A stretch of DNA of 64,000 nt. It comes from CAYRUP01 sp964489265. GTDB lineage: Bacteria; Pseudomonadota; Gammaproteobacteria; DSM-16500. Every line of letters starts with the position of its first letter. Within the stretch, counting starts at the first letter, position 1. Positions 8,034-17,991 of this stretch are shown here, in pieces. Location: contig CAZAXX010000003.1 of NCBI GenBank assembly GCA_964489265.1, positions 1 to 64,000 of the forward strand, read 5' to 3'. The notes beneath the pieces are model-generated. The model was not told the origin of the DNA. It was given only the letters and a program-made list of their open reading frames with translations, and made no database searches. The position numbers and the translations under genes are program-made.

Positions 8034-11000
8034 TTAGTAACAGCCAACTGTTTGCTTATCTTTAATATCATCATCTAACGAAGTTTCTTGTTCTATGATG
8101 TTAGTAATCGCAATATCGACAAAGCCGGTCGGTATTATAATGTTACTTAGCAAACTGATCGGATCAGAAGGACCTGTACCTGAATTTGTTGTTGAGAAAG
8201 GTGTAATGATTTGTGCAACATCTCCATTGATAACTGCAGGAGTCGGTGCTGGTGTAGGTTCAGGTACCGGTGCTGGTGCTGGTGGATTAGTAATAGTCAT
8301 ATTTTGGAAGTAGAACGGATCACCAATGTAACCAAAGCTATGATCATTAGGATCTGGATAGGTAATAGTGAGATTCGATTTTGCAGGTAAAGTAATCGTA
8401 TCTTGTCCAGAACCAATTGATTTTTGGATTCGGTTAAACGATGTGATGCGGACACCGTTACTATTCAATATTGTTCCAGCATTTAACTCATTACTACCAG
8501 GCGCCGGCATAGACAAGGTCAATTTAACAGGTGCTGCATAGCCGGTAAAATTAACTATATTTATGCTAGTTGTGTTGCCACCATCAACCTGTCCTGTAAT
8601 GCTGCCCGTGCCAGTGAAAGTAAATGTGCTGGTGCCTGAGCCGCCGGTTAAATATTGGATTTGAGAAAAGCCACCGCCAACTCCAGTCGCGCCACCAGAA
8701 TCTGCACCACTGATAGTCCAATTTGCTGGACCAGATGCGATGGTCAACACATTTTGAGTACCACTACCACCGGTGATAGATCCACTAACGGTTCCGCCAT
8801 TCAATACAAAGTTATTTGCGCCAGAGCCGCCAACTAAATTTTGAATATTATTAAATTGTAAGCTATTCACTCCCACCATACTGTTGATAGCACCTAGATC
8901 TGAACCCGTGATCTGCCAGGTTTGTGGATCATTTGTTAATATGGTTAAGCTGTTATTTACGCCAGTACCATTTAGCACAATGTTATTGAAACCACTCAGT
9001 GCTGTGCTACCAAAACTTAAATTTGAACCTGTCACAGTTAAATTATGATTGCCGCCTACCATGCTTGATTGGAAATTGATGTTGCCACTATCACTCAGCA
9101 ACAATGCATCTGCTCCTAGAGTTAAGTTAGAGATATAAGTTTGACTACCTACGGTATGAATTCCAGCGCTACCTACAGTCAAATTACCTGCACTGCTGGT
9201 TAAGCTTGTTAATGGGGTAACACCACCGATATCACCGACTAAATCAATTGAACCGGGGCCTTGTAAATTTAACCCAGCTGCACCATCGATTGCACCCGTG
9301 ATAGTTAATGCATCGCTAAGCGAAGTGGTTTTTATGATACTAGAAGCATTCAGAGTAACAAGTCCATCAAGTTGGGTTGTACCTGTTGTTAATAACGTAC
9401 CACCATTTAACGTTAGGGCCGCGTTGCTGGTGAGGTTATTAAGCGAAAGCGTTCCGCCTGATGAAATTGTTACTCCTCCTGCCAAACTACTCAGTGCTGA
9501 TACGTTGTTCATACTAAACGTACCTGTGCCGGCAAAAATTATCTCGCTAATATTGGTTGCAGTACCGGTGAGATAACTATTCGTGCCAGTCACATTAAGC
9601 GTTAAATTGCTAATCGTATCTCCTGTTAGATTTCCTGAAAATTGCAAATCATTTGCAATTAATACTGGATTGCTAGTGACAGCTACGTCACCACTATAAC
9701 TTTGATTACCCGTTGTCGTCACATTTGCATTAATGAATGCGTTACCAGCTGAAATTGTTCCCAATGCGCGAGTGCCTCCGACTGCACCATCAAATGTTAT
9801 ATCACTGGTGGTTGTGATACTCTTTGCCGAGAGGAGAGGGAATGTATCCAATGTGTCATGGAAAGTGATGCCGGTACCTGCTGTAAACGTGGGTGATGAT
9901 GCTAATCTGGTAGCTCCGAAATAATCCTGTTGATTAATGGTTGACATAGAAGATCCTGCAATGTCAATCACGCCACCTGTCACCGACAGTGACAACAGTG
10001 GATTAATAGAACCTACTGCATCAGTAAATATGACTCCGCCGTTGCTAGCTGAGATTGTTGCAGTGTTAGCGAGGCCATCAAGTTTATCATAAAAAGTAAC
10101 AAAGCCATTTGTTGAAGTAAAGGTCTCGCTTACACCTCCCAGTGTAACGGGTGAATGATAGCTTTGATCATTGATAGTTGTGATCGAAATACTATTATTA
10201 ACATTCGTGTTACTTGCCGTTATGTCAAACGTATCAAGATTGCCAGAAGTACCGACGTCGCTATAAAATGTGACTGCGCCTGCCGTTGTCGCTGAAAATC
10301 CTGTTCCTGTTCCAGTGACATCCAGAGCACCATTGAATGTAATTGCACCAATTCCAGCACCAAATACGGGAGCGCCTGAATTCAAGCTGACTGCGCCGTA
10401 AGTTTGATCGCCTAGTGTTGTGACATCTGAATTAATAACTGTATCAGCGAGTGAGATGATTCCCAATGGATTAATACTTCCGACTGCACCATCGAATGTC
10501 ACGTTACTTGCAGAGGTGAGATCTTGTGGAGTTGTTGTGAGCGAATCAAGTGTGTTATGGAAAGTGACACCATTACCCGCTGTCAATGTAAGTGCTTGTC
10601 CAAACACGGTAGCACCAAAATAATCTTGCGCTTTGATGGTAGAAACAGAAGGTGCTTCAATATCAATTAAATTACCTGTTACTGCAAAAATATACAGTTG
10701 GTTGATACTACCTAATGCTCCGTTAAATTGTACTGTTCCATTTGCTGCGGACATCGAAGCAGATTTAAAGAAACCATCTATCGTATCTGCGAAAGTAAGA
10801 TTACCATTTGTTGAAGTAAAGACTGTAAATCCACCTGATAGTCCCCCTAACGTAATCGGCGAATGATATGTTTGATCATTGATGGTCGTAATAGAAATAT
10901 CATTATTAACATTCGTATTATTTGCTGTCACGTCGAGGAGAGCGAGATTACCTGAATCACCGACGTTACCTCTAAATGTGACATCGCCTGTAGTCGTCGC

Positions 11001-14000
11001 ATTAAATCCTGGTGTTCCTATTCCAGTGACATCGAGAATGTCATTGAATGTGATCGCACCACTGCCAGCATCAAACACTTGCAGACCTGAACCTGTTAAG
11101 CTCACTGATCCATTATAAGTTTGATCGCCTGTTGTTGTGATATTTGAATTAACAACTGCGTTAGCGATTGAAATGATTCCTAATGGATTGATACTTCCGA
11201 CTGCACCATTAAATGTAATGCCACTTGAAGATGTGAGATTCTGCGCTGTTAAAGAGTTAAACGAATCAAGTGTGCTAGCGAAAATGATGTCAGTACCTGC
11301 CGTCAATGTGAGTGCTTGTCCAAATACAACAGGACTAAAATAATTTTGTGCATTGATGGTAGTAATAGACGGTGCTTCAATGTCTAAGTTACCTGTAACA
11401 GCCAAACTCGTTAATGGGTCGATACTACCCACTGCGCCATTCAATTGGACTGCTCCACCCGCTATTGATATCTGAACAGCTTTAGGACCGTCTATCGTAC
11501 TTGCGAAAGTAATATCACCATTTGTTGAAGTAAATATAGTGCTTCCAAGAGTTAAACCTCCCAATGTAACAGGTGAATTATAAGTTTGACTGTTGATCGT
11601 ATTGAGCGAAATATCATTATTGATGTTGGTATTGCTCGCTGTCACGCTGAAGGAATCCAGATTGAATGAATCACCTACGTCACCATTAAATGTGACTGCG
11701 CCTGTCGTAGTAGCTGAAAATCCTGTGCCTGTTCCAGTAACATCGACAGTGCCATTAAATGTAATATCACTAGTACCTGCATCTAATACAGGAGCGCCTG
11801 CGCTAAATGTAACAGCGTTATTGTAAATTTGATGTCCTGTCGTCGTGACATTGCCACTTAAGCTAATGGCATTCGTGTCAAAATCATTTACGCCGCTAAT
11901 AGCACCACTGGTGGCTTGACCTGAATTTGCTATCGTTAAGTTAAATGCATTACCCGTTAAACTACCAATGGTAATGTCTGTACCTGTGAGTAGTGCATTT
12001 GCAAACAATCGTGTAGCACCATAAGTCTGAGCACCTGTCGTCGTCACATTACCATCAATTAAATCTACAGCATTCGTTTGTAATGTGGTTACGCCAGTGA
12101 CTGGACCATACAAGGATGATCGTCTGCTATCATCTAATGTAAGACTATGTGCTCCACCTGTTACACTGCCACCAATTGAAATACCTGAACCAAACACAAA
12201 GTTATTAATTAAAGTCGTGTCGGCATTCAATGTCACATTGCTATAAGATTGTTGGGTAACATTGACCGCTGCCGTGCCCGAGACATCAAAAATAGTTGGC
12301 CCGAAAATAAGGACGCCCAGAGTTGATCCCAATTCTGAAATCGGTCTATCAATAGTAAAAGTTGCAGTGGGAACAACCAAATAGGCTTGGGTATTCGTTG
12401 CATTTCCTAAATAGAAATGGCTAGCATCACCCGAGAAAAGAATATCGTTTGAAGTTAAGCTTCCTCTAAAATCATCGAGCAACGAGCTAGTCGATGTTGA
12501 AGTAATCGTGCTATCAACATTAATGTAATATTGGAGTAGATTGGTTAAACCCGTCATGCTGCTACCCGAAGATGCAGCTAATTCCAAGATATTTCCTGCT
12601 CCACCTCCAGCGTAAATCAAAAGATGACTGTTATCTGCGATATCACCATTTGCTGTGATGGAATAAAATGAGCTATCTGCGCCTGAGTGGGTTACTTCTT
12701 TTATTACGCCATCCGCTGCGACCGTGACAGCTTGTCCACCGGTTGCTCCATTAAAACTACCTTGTACTACACGCGGAGTTGTCGGAAAGAATGCTTTGAG
12801 ATAAGGATAAGAAGTTCCTTCGATAATGCCCCAGGTATTTGTAAAATCCCAACCTGTAAATGATGCAGCATGGGTTAAATCAACAGCACCGCCGCCGCAA
12901 GCTGTATTACCATAACAACCGATGGAAGCTGAAGATCCCCCAGTCGTACTTTGTCCTGAAGTTGCTCCGTCCCAGTAGTTGTTACTGAAGGTACTACCAC
13001 CCCAGTCTCTTCCAACTAATCCGCCTACATCATAACCCGCAAACCCCGTATTCGCCGGTGCAGTTACATAGCCTGTGCTGTAAGAATTGGTAATAGTACC
13101 ACCAAATATAACGCGACCTGCTAAGCCACCCACTTCAAATTCAATCGAAGGATTGGTACCCGTAGCGGTGACAACAACCGAGCTATAAGAATCTGTAATT
13201 AATCCGCCGGTAACACCTGAAACAAGGCCGCCTGGAATGACTTGTTGGTCAACACCAATAGCAGTCACAGTACCTGTCGCATAGGATCTTTGTAATGTAC
13301 CACCCAACCAGAAAGCATAGGGCGAAGGACCATGATTATCTACTATTGCAGTAATATTTACATTGGTGAGACCAAGATCTTCAATGACACTGCCTGTATT
13401 CGTTAATGCAAACATACTTGCAGCTGAGTTAGGAGGTGCGGTAGAGTTATCCCAGTTAATGTAAAGCCCATCGATTGCATGACCATTTCCACTTAAGCTT
13501 CCTGTAAATGCGCTACTGTCGGGTAGAAATGTTCCGACAGAAATAAATCCATTTCCACCATTGGTTGAACTGGTTCCCCAAATATCCGCTGGATTAAGAA
13601 TTTGACTTCCTAAATCAATATCATTTGCAACAGTAAAGGCTTGACTTCCATCCATGCCGATCAATTGAAGTTGATGTCCGTTACGAATTGTCGTGCTGAA
13701 TTCAGATCGCAGCATTGGACGTGTATAAGCCGAGGAAGTATTTCCGCCATAACTCAAATTAAACCAGACAGCATTCACACCCGAGGTATCAAAACCCCAT
13801 GCATCATCAACTGTGACAAAGCCATTCGCTTGTTTTGTAAAATTATCCTGTACCAACATTTCTTGGGTCGTCATTCCCTTATAACCAGCTGCACCTGTAC
13901 TTCCATCGCTAGTTAATTGACCCGTGGTTTCCGTATCCCAGAAACTGTTATTGACGGTGAGAGTGCCAGCTTGAGCAACTAAACCACCCTGGTTTCCCCC

Positions 14001-17000
14001 CGTGCCAGTAATCGCTCCTGTTGCATAAGAATTGGTGATGACGCCGTTCGTTGCAGCACCAACTAGGCCGCCCGCGAATGTTCCGTCAACAGCCCCAATA
14101 TTATAGGAGTTACTAATAGATCCACCAAACACAAGAGAACCCGCTATTCCACCCGCGCCGAATGCGGTTACGGTGCCTGCGTTATAGGAGCTGTCAATGC
14201 TACCATTGCTAGTTCCTACAAGGCCGCCTACGTTGAAGCTTGTACTCGTGATAGACGCTTCGTTATACGAGTTTTGGATAGTTCCGTTTAAGATCCCTAC
14301 TAAGCCACCGGCACCACAGACACTGCAACTAGTAGCTGTTTGAACAATAGAGCCCGTCACGAAAACATTATCAAGTCCACCACTAAACAACCATCCAACA
14401 ACCGCACCCAGAGCATTATGATCTGTCCCACCACTCGTTATATCGACATTGGTTAAGCCTACATTACTAATCGTATTCGATCCTGTAAGGGCAAACCCAA
14501 AAAGTCCGGAATAACCCAAGTCTGGCAGATTGATGTATAAGTTATCTATTATGTGGTTTTGTCCATTGAAGCTGCCGACGAAGCCAAGTGTATCAGTCCC
14601 TATCGGTATAAATCCTGTAGAAGAAGGCCAGATATCTGCGGTATTCGAAAAACTACCAGAAAGATCAGTGTCTCTTGCTAACTCATAAAAACCACCCATC
14701 GTTGAACCCATTAACTGTAACTGATGGGCGTTGTGAATGGGATTAGGTGCTGCGCCTGTCGGCAAACCTGATGAGTCAGCGGGAAATAGTTCAGCCATAA
14801 GGATAGGACGCGTTCCATTTGCCATGAACCAGACTGTGTTTGCTGGTGTAGAAGTCGCGCTAGGCGTAGTTGTAATATCCCAACCAGTGCCACTAATGAA
14901 AGAACTACCCGTCTTAAAATTATTGACATCCAGCATGTCAGTGGTGTGCATACCTCTGTAACCAGCAGCACCTGTGCTGCCTGCGCTGTTACTCTGACTT
15001 TGACCCGTCGTATCAATATCCCAAAAGCTATTATTGACAATAGCACCCGAGTCAAAAGTTCCAATTAAACCATAACTGACAACACCACCAGAAACAGGGC
15101 CTGATGCATAAGAATTTTCAACAATGGTATTAGGAAATGCATGACCGACCAAGCCGCTTGCACTGACATCAGAGGTCACTTCACCAATATTATAAGAGTT
15201 ATAAATGGTTCCACCAGTAGCTCCGCCAAGACCACCGACCAAACCACCTGCTTCAAAAAAAGCATGTATGTGGCCGCTATTATAGGAATTACGAATAGTA
15301 CCATCTGATTCACTTCCTACAAGACCACCGACGCCGAATAATGGACTTGTGAGAGAAGCTGCATTGTAAGAATTTAGAACCGTCCCATTAATCATAACAC
15401 CGACCAAACCACCCTGACCACAGCTACCGCATAACGCAGATGGGGTTTGAATAATAGTCCCTGTTACGAATACATTATCAAGCGTACCACCTCCAAAATA
15501 ACCTACTATACCGCCGAGTCCTTGATTACCGCCCGGATCGCCACCGCTATAAAGATAGAGATTGGTTACGCCCACATTATTGATAGTTCCTGAGTTTGCA
15601 ACACCAAATAATCCTGCATAACCTAAGGTGGGTCTATTGATATATAAACTATCAATTGTATGATTGAGTCCATCCAGGTTGCCTGAGAATTGTGAACCCG
15701 CTGTTCCAATTGGAAGGAATCCAGCACCACTATTCCAGTTGATGGTATCAGAAGCATCGATATCCTTTCCGAGCGCATAACTACCCGTTAAATTTGTACT
15801 AATATCTTGTAACTGCGTGGCTGTATTCACGAGCATGTAAGATTTTAATGTCGTGGTACCGCCTATATTCGCACTATAATCCGTCGGTGTTGGGAAACTC
15901 ACTGGATTGTAATAAAGCTTAGCTGTACCACCTACCGTTGAAATGACACCAGCACCTGAAATGGTACCTGTTCCAGTGCCGGTATTATCTGTGTGTAAAA
16001 CAACAGTAGCGGCATCGGTGCTTGTGATATTTGCACCCAATATAATGTTTCTATACGCGCTTAAAGTTAAGCTTGTCGCAGCTGACCAGGAAACATCATT
16101 ATCCACATAGATATCGCCAAAGCCGCCACCTGTGCCACCCGCGCCTGTTTGAACAATAATGTTAGCGCCTGCTAATGCATTGGTTAACGTCGTTACATTC
16201 AATGTTGAACTTGCTGTATCAGGATCACCAGTATAAGTTGAACCATACACACTGACATTCGAGTCAGAACCTGAAGAAATATGTAAGTCAGTCGGATCGA
16301 GCAACCAGGTTCCTGCACTACCTTTGGCTGCTAACAAATTAACTTGGGTATCTGCTACATCTAAATATTTACCTGATGTTTCAACAAATCCACCATTCCC
16401 ACCGAACGCACCGCCTTGCGCTGAAACACTACCATGAAATTCTGTATCATGATCTGACCATGCAATAATTTTGCCGCCATTACCGTGATGAATTGCATCC
16501 GCATTAATTTGTGCGCCTTTATCTACTTTTGTGGAATAAGCATTTCGTTCCGGACCTTTTCCTTGATAATTTCCACCAATTAATACTTCACCACCACCTG
16601 CATAACCACTCGCATCAATCACAGCGGAATTTTTAACACGTACGTTTTTCGCTAAAATCTTAACTGTGCCACCCGTTGCATTTTTTGCTTTACCTGACGC
16701 ATCTAATTTTGCAGCGACACTGACATCACCGTCACCTGCATCTAAAATAATGACACCATTTTTTTCTGACACAGAACGTGCCTGAGCGACACCTTCCATA
16801 TTGACTGCATGATCAACTACATCTCGCGCAACTCTTGCCGTGACGATGACACTACCACCATCTGCAAGTAATGCACCGGTGTTTTTAACACCGTCCGTTA
16901 ATTTATTACCGTTATGATCTACGCCAGCTGATTTCGTTTCTTCATCAACACTGAAATTAATTAATTGATCACCTGAAAAATCAAACGTAAATTTATTACC

Positions 17001-17594
17001 AGATGCTAAAATAATTTTACCTGCGTGCGCTTCTATCGTGCCATCATTTCGTACGCCATTACCCACTAAAGCAACTAAACCATTTTCTGCCGCATGAATC
17101 GTTCCTTGATTGACGATAGATCCGTTATACCCAGAAGATGATTTATCAAAAATAAATTTGCCTGCTAAGAAATTCGCATCACTCATGTCGCGAGTTGATG
17201 CAATCAAGCCACCGACATCAACATGTGATCCGGGGCCAAAATAAATACCTGCTTGGTTAACTAAAATAATTTTACCGGTTGCTGATAAGCGACCATAAAT
17301 TTGTGAGGCACCCATCTGCGGACTAATACGGTTTAATGCAATACCATTCGTGGGTTGTTGAAAGTGCGTACTTTCTTTTGCGCCAATATTAAAACTTTTC
17401 CAATTAAGAATTGCTTTTTGGCTGCTTTGATTAATGACGGTAGAGTTGGGAACTTGTTTGATAGTGACTTGGCCTGCTGCCACATTTGAAATGACCGGGT
17501 TTGCAAACGTCATTCCACCCATCAAGCACGCGGTTATGAAAACCAATACTTGCTGAATAAACGCATTACGATCTGAGTTGCGGCCCCATTTCAT
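8034..17594 (-). CDS. Giant filamentous-haemagglutinin-like two-partner-secretion exoprotein
   Basis: This roughly 3,186-residue exported protein is read on the minus strand. The start chosen is the ATG at 17594, which follows an AGGGTG ribosome site; a GTG nine bases upstream is less likely. A signal peptide ends around TFA-N at residue 31. It is followed by a filamentous-haemagglutinin N-terminal (TPS) domain (about 32-200) with the typical segments ALNRISPQ and GIYFGPGSHVDVGGLIAST. Residues about 590-1585 hold three modules rich in GLUG motifs (GGLVG...YNSG). About 1915-2628 hold three copies of a roughly 238-residue repeat. A Pro/Ala-rich linker lies near 3105-3120 and the protein ends CY. 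Such proteins form beta-helical surface fibres used in adhesion. The cognate TpsB pore is not in this window. Confidence 0.9.
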   Translation of the reverse strand: MKWGRNSDRNAFIQQVLVFITACLMGGMTFANPVISNVAAGQVTIKQVPNSTVINQSSQKAILNWKSFNIGAKESTHFQQPTNGIALNRISPQMGASQIYGRLSATGKIILVNQAGIYFGPGSHVDVGGLIASTRDMSDANFLAGKFIFDKSSSGYNGSIVNQGTIHAAENGLVALVGNGVRNDGTIEAHAGKIILASGNKFTFDFSGDQLINFSVDEETKSAGVDHNGNKLTDGVKNTGALLADGGSVIVTARVARDVVDHAVNMEGVAQARSVSEKNGVIILDAGDGDVSVAAKLDASGKAKNATGGTVKILAKNVRVKNSAVIDASGYAGGGEVLIGGNYQGKGPERNAYSTKVDKGAQINADAIHHGNGGKIIAWSDHDTEFHGSVSAQGGAFGGNGGFVETSGKYLDVADTQVNLLAAKGSAGTWLLDPTDLHISSGSDSNVSVYGSTYTGDPDTASSTLNVTTLTNALAGANIIVQTGAGGTGGGFGDIYVDNDVSWSAATSLTLSAYRNIILGANITSTDAATVVLHTDNTGTGTGTISGAGVISTVGGTAKLYYNPVSFPTPTDYSANIGGTTTLKSYMLVNTATQLQDISTNLTGSYALGKDIDASDTINWNSGAGFLPIGTAGSQFSGNLDGLNHTIDSLYINRPTLGYAGLFGVANSGTINNVGVTNLYLYSGGDPGGNQGLGGIVGYFGGGTLDNVFVTGTIIQTPSALCGSCGQGGLVGVMINGTVLNSYNAASLTSPLFGVGGLVGSESDGTIRNSYNSGHIHAFFEAGGLVGGLGGATGGTIYNSYNIGEVTSDVSASGLVGHAFPNTIVENSYASGPVSGGVVSYGLIGTFDSGAIVNNSFWDIDTTGQSQSNSAGSTGAAGYRGMHTTDMLDVNNFKTGSSFISGTGWDITTTPSATSTPANTVWFMANGTRPILMAELFPADSSGLPTGAAPNPIHNAHQLQLMGSTMGGFYELARDTDLSGSFSNTADIWPSSTGFIPIGTDTLGFVGSFNGQNHIIDNLYINLPDLGYSGLFGFALTGSNTISNVGLTNVDITSGGTDHNALGAVVGWLFSGGLDNVFVTGSIVQTATSCSVCGAGGLVGILNGTIQNSYNEASITSTSFNVGGLVGTSNGSIDSSYNAGTVTAFGAGGIAGSLVFGGSISNSYNIGAVDGTFAGGLVGAATNGVITNSYATGAITGTGGNQGGLVAQAGTLTVNNSFWDTETTGQLTSDGSTGAAGYKGMTTQEMLVQDNFTKQANGFVTVDDAWGFDTSGVNAVWFNLSYGGNTSSAYTRPMLRSEFSTTIRNGHQLQLIGMDGSQAFTVANDIDLGSQILNPADIWGTSSTNGGNGFISVGTFLPDSSAFTGSLSGNGHAIDGLYINWDNSTAPPNSAASMFALTNTGSVIEDLGLTNVNITAIVDNHGPSPYAFWLGGTLQRSYATGTVTAIGVDQQVIPGGLVSGVTGGLITDSYSSVVVTATGTNPSIEFEVGGLAGRVIFGGTITNSYSTGYVTAPANTGFAGYDVGGLVGRDWGGSTFSNNYWDGATSGQSTTGGSSASIGCYGNTACGGGAVDLTHAASFTGWDFTNTWGIIEGTSYPYLKAFFPTTPRVVQGSFNGATGGQAVTVAADGVIKEVTHSGADSSFYSITANGDIADNSHLLIYAGGGAGNILELAASSGSSMTGLTNLLQYYINVDSTITSTSTSSLLDDFRGSLTSNDILFSGDASHFYLGNATNTQAYLVVPTATFTIDRPISELGSTLGVLIFGPTIFDVSGTAAVNVTQQSYSNVTLNADTTLINNFVFGSGISIGGSVTGGAHSLTLDDSRRSSLYGPVTGVTTLQTNAVDLIDGNVTTTGAQTYGATRLFANALLTGTDITIGSLTGNAFNLTIANSGQATSGAISGVNDFDTNAISLSGNVTTTGHQIYNNAVTFSAGAPVLDAGTSDITFNGTVDVTGTGTGFSATTTGAVTFNGDVGDSFNLDSFSVTASNTNINNDISLNTINSQTYNSPVTLGGLTLGSTIFTSTNGDITFASTIDGPKAVQISIAGGAVQLNGAVGSIDPLTSLAVTGNLDIEAPSITTINAQNYFSPVVFGQALTLTAGTDIIFASTLDSFNSLTAQNLTSSSGITFNGAVGSINPLGIISIANAVVNSNITTTGDQTYNGSVSLTGSGLQVFDAGSGAITFNDILDVTGIGTPGFNATTTGDVTFRGNVGDSGNLALLDVTANNTNVNNDISITTINDQTYHSPITLGGLSGGFTVFTSTNGNLTFADTIDGFFKSASMSAANGTVQFNGALGSINQLYIFAVTGNLIDIEAPSVSTIKAQDYFGATVFGQALTLTAGNGVTFHNTLDSLTTTPQDLTSASNVTFDGAVGSINPLGIISLADTVINSDVTTLGDQTYGAVSLNSGAPVFGAGIGAITFNGALDVTGTGTGFSATTAGAVTFYSDVGTSGNLDTFDITASNTNVNNSISITTINDQSYHSPVTLGGVSETFTSTNGFVTFYDKLDGLANTATISASNGGVIFTDAVGSINPLLSLSVTGGVIDIAGSSMSTINQQDYFGATRLASSPTFTAGTGITFHDTLDTFPLLSAKSITTTSDITFDGAVGGTRALGTISAGNAFINANVTTTGNQSYSGDVAVTSNPVLIANDLQFSGNLTGDTISNLTLNVTGTNSYLTGTATNISEIIFAGTGTFSMNNVSALSSLAGGVTISSGGTLSLNNLTSNAALTLNGGTLLTTGTTQLDGLVTLNASSIIKTTSLSDALTITGAIDGAAGLNLQGPGSIDLVGDIGGVTPLTSLTSSAGNLTVGSAGIHTVGSQTYISNLTLGADALLLSDSGNINFQSSMVGGNHNLTVTGSNLSFGSTALSGFNNIVLNGTGVNNSLTILTNDPQTWQITGSDLGAINSMVGVNSLQFNNIQNLVGGSGANNFVLNGGTVSGSITGGSGTQNVLTIASGPANWTISGADSGGATGVGGGFSQIQYLTGGSGTSTFTFTGTGSITGQVDGGNTTSINIVNFTGYAAPVKLTLSMPAPGSNELNAGTILNSNGVRITSFNRIQKSIGSGQDTITLPAKSNLTITYPDPNDHSFGYIGDPFYFQNMTITNPPAPAPVPEPTPAPTPAVINGDVAQIITPFSTTNSGTGPSDPISLLSNIIIPTGFVDIAITNIIEQETSLDDDIKDKQTVGCY
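9710..11850 (-). repeat. Three tandem ~715-bp coding repeats inside the adhesin gene
   Basis: The protein pattern TTTGDQTY ... TASNTNVNNDISITTIN ... YHSPVTLGG ... DGAVGSINPLGIIS recurs three times. Unit starts lie near nucleotides 11850, 11130 and 10410, and a fourth, degenerate start lies near 9710, giving a period of about 705-720 bases (about 238 residues). The copies have diverged, so the duplication is not very recent. Confidence 0.85.
12840..15830 (-). repeat. Three ~1.05-kb GLUG-rich modules inside the adhesin gene
   Basis: Each module opens with a box of the form TQLQD or HQLQLMG/HQLQLIG (near nucleotides 15830, 14715 and 13665). Each continues with SGLFG-like and many GGLVG/SYN GLUG motifs and closes with a box such as FWDIDTTGQS or FWDTETTGQL. 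The regular order shows duplication of a whole unit rather than of single GLUG motifs. Confidence 0.8.
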
Positions 17595-17840
17595 TTCTAT
17601 CACCCTAATAAATAGATAGATTAAAATTTGTTCATATTTACGCTTTCACTATTAAGTGTAGTCGACGGATTAGGATTTGCTAGGGGTAAATAGAATATTT
17701 TTTAACCAATTGAAACTATGGGACAAGATTTTTTGGGTGGAAAAAAGAGGTGATTTTATAGAGGGTTAAAATGCGGCTATCGTATTGATTTTTTGTGCAC
17801 CTGAAAACGGGTCATTCTGAGAGGGCTTTTTGCAGCTTGT

Positions 17841-17918
17841 TGTCATCCTGAGAGCGCTTTGTGCTCGAAGGATCTCCTCATATTTATTGGGAGATCCTTC
17901 ACTTCGTTCAGGATGACA
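17841..17918. repeat. Dispersed palindromic element, family A (full copy)
   Basis: This 78-bp imperfect palindrome starts TGTCATCCTGAGAGCGC and ends ACTTCGTTCAGGATGACA, with inner arms AAGGATCTCC and GGAGATCCTT. Its reverse complement matches the element at 28947-29024 almost base for base, with only a handful of differences. This makes it a mobile or maintained intergenic repeat of REP/MITE style. Confidence 0.85.
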
Positions 17919-17973
17919 AAGGTGAGCGTTCAGGATGACAAAGGTGAGCGTTCAGGATGACAAAAGTCATCGT
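17908..17973. repeat. 22-bp tandem repeat extending the palindromic element
   Basis: The unit TTCAGGATGACAAAGGTGAG plus CG is present twice in full (17908-17929, 17930-17951). A third time it diverges into AGTCATCG (17952-17973). The unit reuses the end of the family A element, so it looks like local slippage of the element's terminus. Confidence 0.8.
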
Positions 17974-17991
17974 AGACGATGACTTTTGTCA
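17958..17991. terminator. Perfect 15-bp hairpin overlapping the VOC gene stop codon
   Basis: TGACAAAAGTCATCG (17958-17972) and CGATGACTTTTGTCA (17977-17991) are exact inverted repeats around the loop TAGA. On the plus strand a T-rich run (TTTTTTATT) follows, but no plus-strand gene ends here. On the minus strand it covers the stop codon of the VOC gene and could end its transcript or protect its 3' end. Confidence 0.55.

Larger units (their letters stand above)
17595..17988. other. Intergenic region upstream of the adhesin gene
   Basis: About 390 bases hold no gene that I can support. The first roughly 150 bases next to the adhesin start are AT-rich and must carry its promoter and leader, but no clear -35/-10 pair stands out. 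The distal part, from about 17841, is filled by the family A palindromic element, a 22-bp tandem repeat and a strong hairpin, each listed separately. Confidence 0.6.

Noticed and set aside
8095..14961. Several plus-strand open frames inside the adhesin gene
   Set aside because: They are short, low in complexity and lie antisense to a repetitive Thr/Ser/Gly-rich coding region, which produces long open frames by chance. None has a ribosome site or a recognisable domain.
14711..15064. 117-residue minus-strand frame within the adhesin gene
   Set aside because: It lies in another reading frame of the GLUG modules; the composition is that of a frame-shifted repeat and the adhesin frame is clearly the real one.
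17908..17973. Possible CRISPR array or integration site in the 22-bp repeats
   Set aside because: The units are adjacent with no unique spacers, and are copies of the end of a palindromic element; no cas, integrase or tRNA gene lies nearby.
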